Source: an uncultured Pelagibacteraceae bacterium (GTDB taxonomy: Bacteria > Pseudomonadota > Alphaproteobacteria > Pelagibacterales > Pelagibacteraceae). From it: a stretch of 64,000 bases of DNA. Made by a program: the position numbers and the translations under genes. The DNA lies in contig CACMQA010000003.1 in NCBI GenBank assembly GCA_902615715.1, positions 82,001-146,000 of the forward strand. The letters run 5' to 3'. Positions 60,126 through 64,000 of this stretch are shown piece after piece. The number at the start of each line of letters is the position of its first letter. Within the stretch, counting starts at the first letter, position 1. A model generated the notes under the pieces. That model was not told the DNA's origin. It ran no database searches and saw only the letters and a program-made list of their open reading frames with translations.

Positions 60126-61435
60126 TAAATGTTTAAAAAAAGTCTTTTTGGCTGTTCTAACGAATCTTTTACTATTTTTAAAAAGGAAACTGCCTCTTTA
60201 CCGTCAATTATCCTATGATCGTAAGACAAAGCTAAATACATTACTGGTCTTATTTCAACTTTACCATCAACTACAACAGGCCTCTGAATAATATTATGCA
60301 TGCCTAAAACTGCTGATTGAGGTGGATTCAATATTGGTGTGGATAGCATTGATCCATAAATTCCACCATTAGTAATGGTAAAAGTACCACCTTGAAGATC
60401 ATTAATTGTAATTTTTCCATCTCTGGCTTTTTGACCAAGTTCAACTATATTTTTTTCTATATCAGCAAAAGACATCTCATCTGTCTCTCTTAAAACTGGA
60501 ACAACTAATCCCCTATCCGTACCTACAGCTATGCTGATATTGTAATAATTTTTATAAACAATTTCCTCACCTTGAATTTCTGCATTGATGGAGGGATAAT
60601 TTTTTAAACCTATGACACAAGCTTTTACAAAAAAAGACATGAAACCAAGCTTTACTCCATATTTATTTAAAAACTCTTCTTTGTATTCACTTTTCATCGA
60701 CATTACCTCGCTCATATCAACTTCATTAAAAGTTGTTAGCATTGCAGCGTTCTCTTGAGCTTCTTTTAGTCTTTTTGCTATGGTCAATCTTAACCTTGTC
60801 ATTTTGACTCTTTCTTCTGGACCGTACTTAATTTTTCTTTCTGATGGAGATGGTTTTGAACCCATCATAGCCATTATATCTTCTTTTAAAACAACTCCAT
60901 TTTTTCCTGAACCCTCTATACGACTAATATCTATTCTAGCTTCGCTAGCCATTTTTCTGGCAGAAGGAGAAGCTTGTTTTTCAAATTTTTGAGATATTTT
61001 TTCCTCATGGAAATTATCTAATATTAATGGTTCTTCTTCTAATTTTTCTTCTTCTAATTTAAGTGGTAGTTCCTCAATTTTTTTTGTTTTTACTTTTTGT
61101 TCTTCAAAAATTTTCGGCTTATTTTCTTCTGGTATCTTTTTCTTTTTTGGAGGACTGTAATTATTTATCTCCTTAGCTTGAATCTCTTTACTTTTTTTTA
61201 AACCATCAATAGTTCCCAAAAGTGAACCTACGTTAACGGTTTCACCTTCTTTAACTATAATACTGCCAAGTATCCCATTAGTTGGAGATGGTACTTCAAC
61301 ATTAACTTTATCAGTTTCTAGTTCAACAATTGGTTCATCTGCTGAAACTTGTTCCCCTTGGGATTTAAGCCATTTCGATACTGTCGCTTCAGTAACGGAC
61401 TCACCTAAAGTTGGAACTGTGATTTTTTCTGCCAT
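60125..61435 (-). CDS. sucB: 2-oxoglutarate dehydrogenase E2 (dihydrolipoamide succinyltransferase)
   Basis: [24 protein letters not shown]...[14 protein letters not shown]...[19 protein letters not shown]. Confidence 0.97.
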   Translation of the reverse strand: MAEKITVPTLGESVTEATVSKWLKSQGEQVSADEPIVELETDKVNVEVPSPTNGILGSIIVKEGETVNVGSLLGTIDGLKKSKEIQAKEINNYSPPKKKKIPEENKPKIFEEQKVKTKKIEELPLKLEEEKLEEEPLILDNFHEEKISQKFEKQASPSARKMASEARIDISRIEGSGKNGVVLKEDIMAMMGSKPSPSERKIKYGPEERVKMTRLRLTIAKRLKEAQENAAMLTTFNEVDMSEVMSMKSEYKEEFLNKYGVKLGFMSFFVKACVIGLKNYPSINAEIQGEEIVYKNYYNISIAVGTDRGLVVPVLRETDEMSFADIEKNIVELGQKARDGKITINDLQGGTFTITNGGIYGSMLSTPILNPPQSAVLGMHNIIQRPVVVDGKVEIRPVMYLALSYDHRIIDGKEAVSFLKIVKDSLEQPKRLFLNI

Positions 61436-64000
61436 TTAATCTTTAAATATCTTTTCTAATATTTCTTTTTGTTGTGCAAGATGTTTGTTTAAATTTCCAG
61501 TCGCAGTAGAAGAAGACGCATTTCTACCAACATATTTTACAGACTTATCACCAAAATTTATCATTTCTAAAGTTCTATCTATGTAATTTCTAACAGTATT
61601 CCACGCTCCCATATTTTTTGGTTCTTCTTGACACCAAACAAAATTAGCTTTTGTATATCTTCTCAATATGTTTGCTAAGGTTTTTGCAGGAAACGGATAG
61701 AGCTGCTCTATTCTAATAATTGTAACTGAATTATTTTTATAAATTTCTCTTGCCTCTATTAAATCAAAATAGATTTTTCCTGAGCACATAACCACTTTTT
61801 TAATTTTGTCATCTTTCCTTTTAAGCTCTAATAAATTGTTTGCTTTTGAGTAAGCATCATCTTCTAACACTCTATGAAATGTACTTTTTTTTGAAAACTC
61901 TGAAATATTTGAAACACATTTTTTATGTCTTAGTAATGACTTAGGTGTCATAATTATTAAAGGTTTTCTAAATTCTCTGTGCATTTGACGTCTCAAAACA
62001 TGGAAATAATTTGATGGAGTTGTGCAATTTACTACTTGAATATTTTCGCCTGCACACAATTGTAAAAATCTTTCTAATCTTGCTGAAGAATGTTCTGGTC
62101 CTTGACCTTCATATCCATGAGGCAATAGCATTACCAAGCCACTAGCTCTTCCCCATTTGGACTCTGCTGAAGAAATAAATTGATCAATAATAACCTGAGC
62201 TCCATTGGCGAAATCTCCAAATTGAGCTTCCCATAAAACTAATGTTTCAGGTTCAGATAAAGAATATCCAAACTCGAAACCTAAAACTGCTAATTCAGAT
62301 AAAAGGCTATCAATTATCTCAAAATTTTTTTGATTTTTAGAAATATTATTAAGAGGGATATATCTTTCATGATTTTCTTGATTTCTTAAAACTGCATGCC
62401 TTTGACTAAAGGTTCCTCTACCTGAGTCTTGGCCTGATAATCTGACTGAAAAACCCTCAGTGAGTAAAGTACCAAAAGCCAAGCTTTCAGCTGTAGACCA
62501 GTCAATTGCTTTCCCTGACTTTATTGCTTCTGCTCTTAGGTTTAAAACTTTTTTCAAAGTTTTATGAACTATAAAATTTTCTGGAATATTTGAAGCTTTT
62601 TTGCCTATCTCAATTAATTTATTTTTATCAACACCGCTTACCCCTCTTTTATCCTTACCAAGGCCAGGCTTAAATCTTGACCACGCTCCATCGAACCATT
62701 TAAGCTCTGATTTATAGTTTTTTGAAGATGCAAACTCATCCTCTAAAAAGTTTTTAAAATTTGTTTTTTCTTCTTTTAGTTTAACATCAGTAGTTAGTCC
62801 TTCCTCACTTAACTTTTTTCCATAAATAGTAAGAGTAGATGGGTGAGATTTTATTTTTTTGTACATTATGGGTTGTGTGAAAGAAGGTTCATCTCCCTCG
62901 TTATGACCAAATCTTCTGTAACAAACCATATCAATGACTACATCTCTATTAAACTTTTGCCTGTATTCTGTTGCAATTTTGGCGCAATGCACCACTGCTT
63001 CTGGATCATCTCCATTAACATGAAATATTGGAGCTTGAGCAATCTTTGCTACATCAGAAGGATATGGAGAAGATCTTGCAAATCTTGGCGCAGTTGTAAA
63101 GCCGATCTGGTTATTTACAATTATATGAATCGTTCCACCAATATTATGACCTGGAAGACCAGACATTGCAAAACATTCTGCGACTATACCTTGTCCTGCA
63201 AAGGCAGCATCTCCATGCATTAAAACTGGGATTACTTTTTTTCTCTCTTTATCTTGATGGAAAAATTGTTTAGCTCTTACTTGCCCTAACACTACTGGAT
63301 TAACTGCTTCTAAATGAGATGGATTGTCTGTGAGACTTATGTGAACAGAGTTTCCATCAAACTCTCTATTAGATGAAGCACCTAAGTGATATTTTACATC
63401 ACCTTCAAAATCTTTACTTGTTTTTACTGTTTTTCCAAAAAATTCACTAAATATTGCTTTGAATGGTTTACCCATAACGTTAGCTAACACATTAAGTCTT
63501 CCTCTATGAGGCATACCTATCTTAATTTCTTTTGCACCTAAATTTCCACCTCTTTTGATTATTTGTTCCAAGGCTGGTATTAAAGACTCACCTCCATCTA
63601 AACCAAATCTTTTTGTACCGACAAATTTTACATGCAAATATTTTTCAAAACCTTCTGCTTGTATAATCTTTTTTAAAATTGCCTTTTTTCCATTTTCAGT
63701 AAATATCACATCTTTCTCTGGTCCTTCAATTCTATTTCTAATCCAAGCTTTCTCATCAGGATCCCCCATATGCATAAACTCATAGCCAATATTAGAACAA
63801 TAAGTTTTTTTAAGAATGTTCAAAATTTGGTTAAGATCTGCATATTGAAGTCCAAGCACTCCGTCTAAAAATATTTGTCTACCATAATCACTTTTTTTGA
63901 ATCCATAACTTTCAGGTTTAAGTTCTAAATGCTCTTCTTTTTTTTGAATTGATAAAGGATCAAGATTTGCAATTAGATGTCCTCTGATTCTGTAAGCCCT
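61436..64000 (-). CDS. sucA: 2-oxoglutarate dehydrogenase E1, partial (N-terminus beyond right edge)
   Basis: Track start 63859 is internal: the frame continues open upstream as ...RIRGHLIANLDPLSIQKKEEHLELKPESYGFKKSDYGRQIFLDGVLGLQYADL. Core motifs GMPHRGRLNVLANVMGKP, HVNGDDPEAVVHC, GHNEGDEPSFTQP. Confidence 0.97.
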   Translation of the reverse strand, partial: RAYRIRGHLIANLDPLSIQKKEEHLELKPESYGFKKSDYGRQIFLDGVLGLQYADLNQILNILKKTYCSNIGYEFMHMGDPDEKAWIRNRIEGPEKDVIFTENGKKAILKKIIQAEGFEKYLHVKFVGTKRFGLDGGESLIPALEQIIKRGGNLGAKEIKIGMPHRGRLNVLANVMGKPFKAIFSEFFGKTVKTSKDFEGDVKYHLGASSNREFDGNSVHISLTDNPSHLEAVNPVVLGQVRAKQFFHQDKERKKVIPVLMHGDAAFAGQGIVAECFAMSGLPGHNIGGTIHIIVNNQIGFTTAPRFARSSPYPSDVAKIAQAPIFHVNGDDPEAVVHCAKIATEYRQKFNRDVVIDMVCYRRFGHNEGDEPSFTQPIMYKKIKSHPSTLTIYGKKLSEEGLTTDVKLKEEKTNFKNFLEDEFASSKNYKSELKWFDGAWSRFKPGLGKDKRGVSGVDKNKLIEIGKKASNIPENFIVHKTLKKVLNLRAEAIKSGKAIDWSTAESLAFGTLLTEGFSVRLSGQDSGRGTFSQRHAVLRNQENHERYIPLNNISKNQKNFEIIDSLLSELAVLGFEFGYSLSEPETLVLWEAQFGDFANGAQVIIDQFISSAESKWGRASGLVMLLPHGYEGQGPEHSSARLERFLQLCAGENIQVVNCTTPSNYFHVLRRQMHREFRKPLIIMTPKSLLRHKKCVSNISEFSKKSTFHRVLEDDAYSKANNLLELKRKDDKIKKVVMCSGKIYFDLIEAREIYKNNSVTIIRIEQLYPFPAKTLANILRRYTKANFVWCQEEPKNMGAWNTVRNYIDRTLEMINFGDKSVKYVGRNASSSTATGNLNKHLAQQKEILEKIFKD

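Noticed and set aside
62843-63223. 126-aa plus-strand ORF
   Set aside because: Antisense shadow of sucA core region.

Overview
AT-rich, very compact chromosomal window, with gene content and architecture that look like a streamlined marine alphaproteobacterium (SAR11/Pelagibacter-like; inferred from gene order, composition and a SAM-II riboswitch at metX, not from any search). Most of it is core metabolism: gltD, uppP, a pyruvate dehydrogenase pair (aceE with a fused N-terminal lipoyl domain, aceF), a TAXI-TRAP transporter, argH/lysA, tyrC/hisC, metX/metW, rplU-rpmA-obgE-proB-proA-nadD-rsfS-ctpA-rppH, atpHAGDC, priA and sucA-sucB-lpdA. Two tRNAs are present (Arg-ACG, Leu-CAA). Most notable items: (1) an unannotated 22-codon gene for a peptide made only of Lys, Arg and Ala after the Met, with its own promoter-like sequence, leader hairpin, Shine-Dalgarno and terminator; (2) a four-gene polyprenyl-phosphate-sugar cassette resembling the mycobacterial DprE1/DprE2 epimerase system; (3) a SAM-II riboswitch before metX with a terminator whose loop is complementary to the aptamer's pseudoknot strand; (4) the lipoyl-E1p fusion; (5) a perfect 17-bp NtrC-like palindrome between gltD and uppP; (6) several small ORFs and structured intergenic elements missed by the ORF track. 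No CRISPR array, rRNA or insertion sequence was seen.
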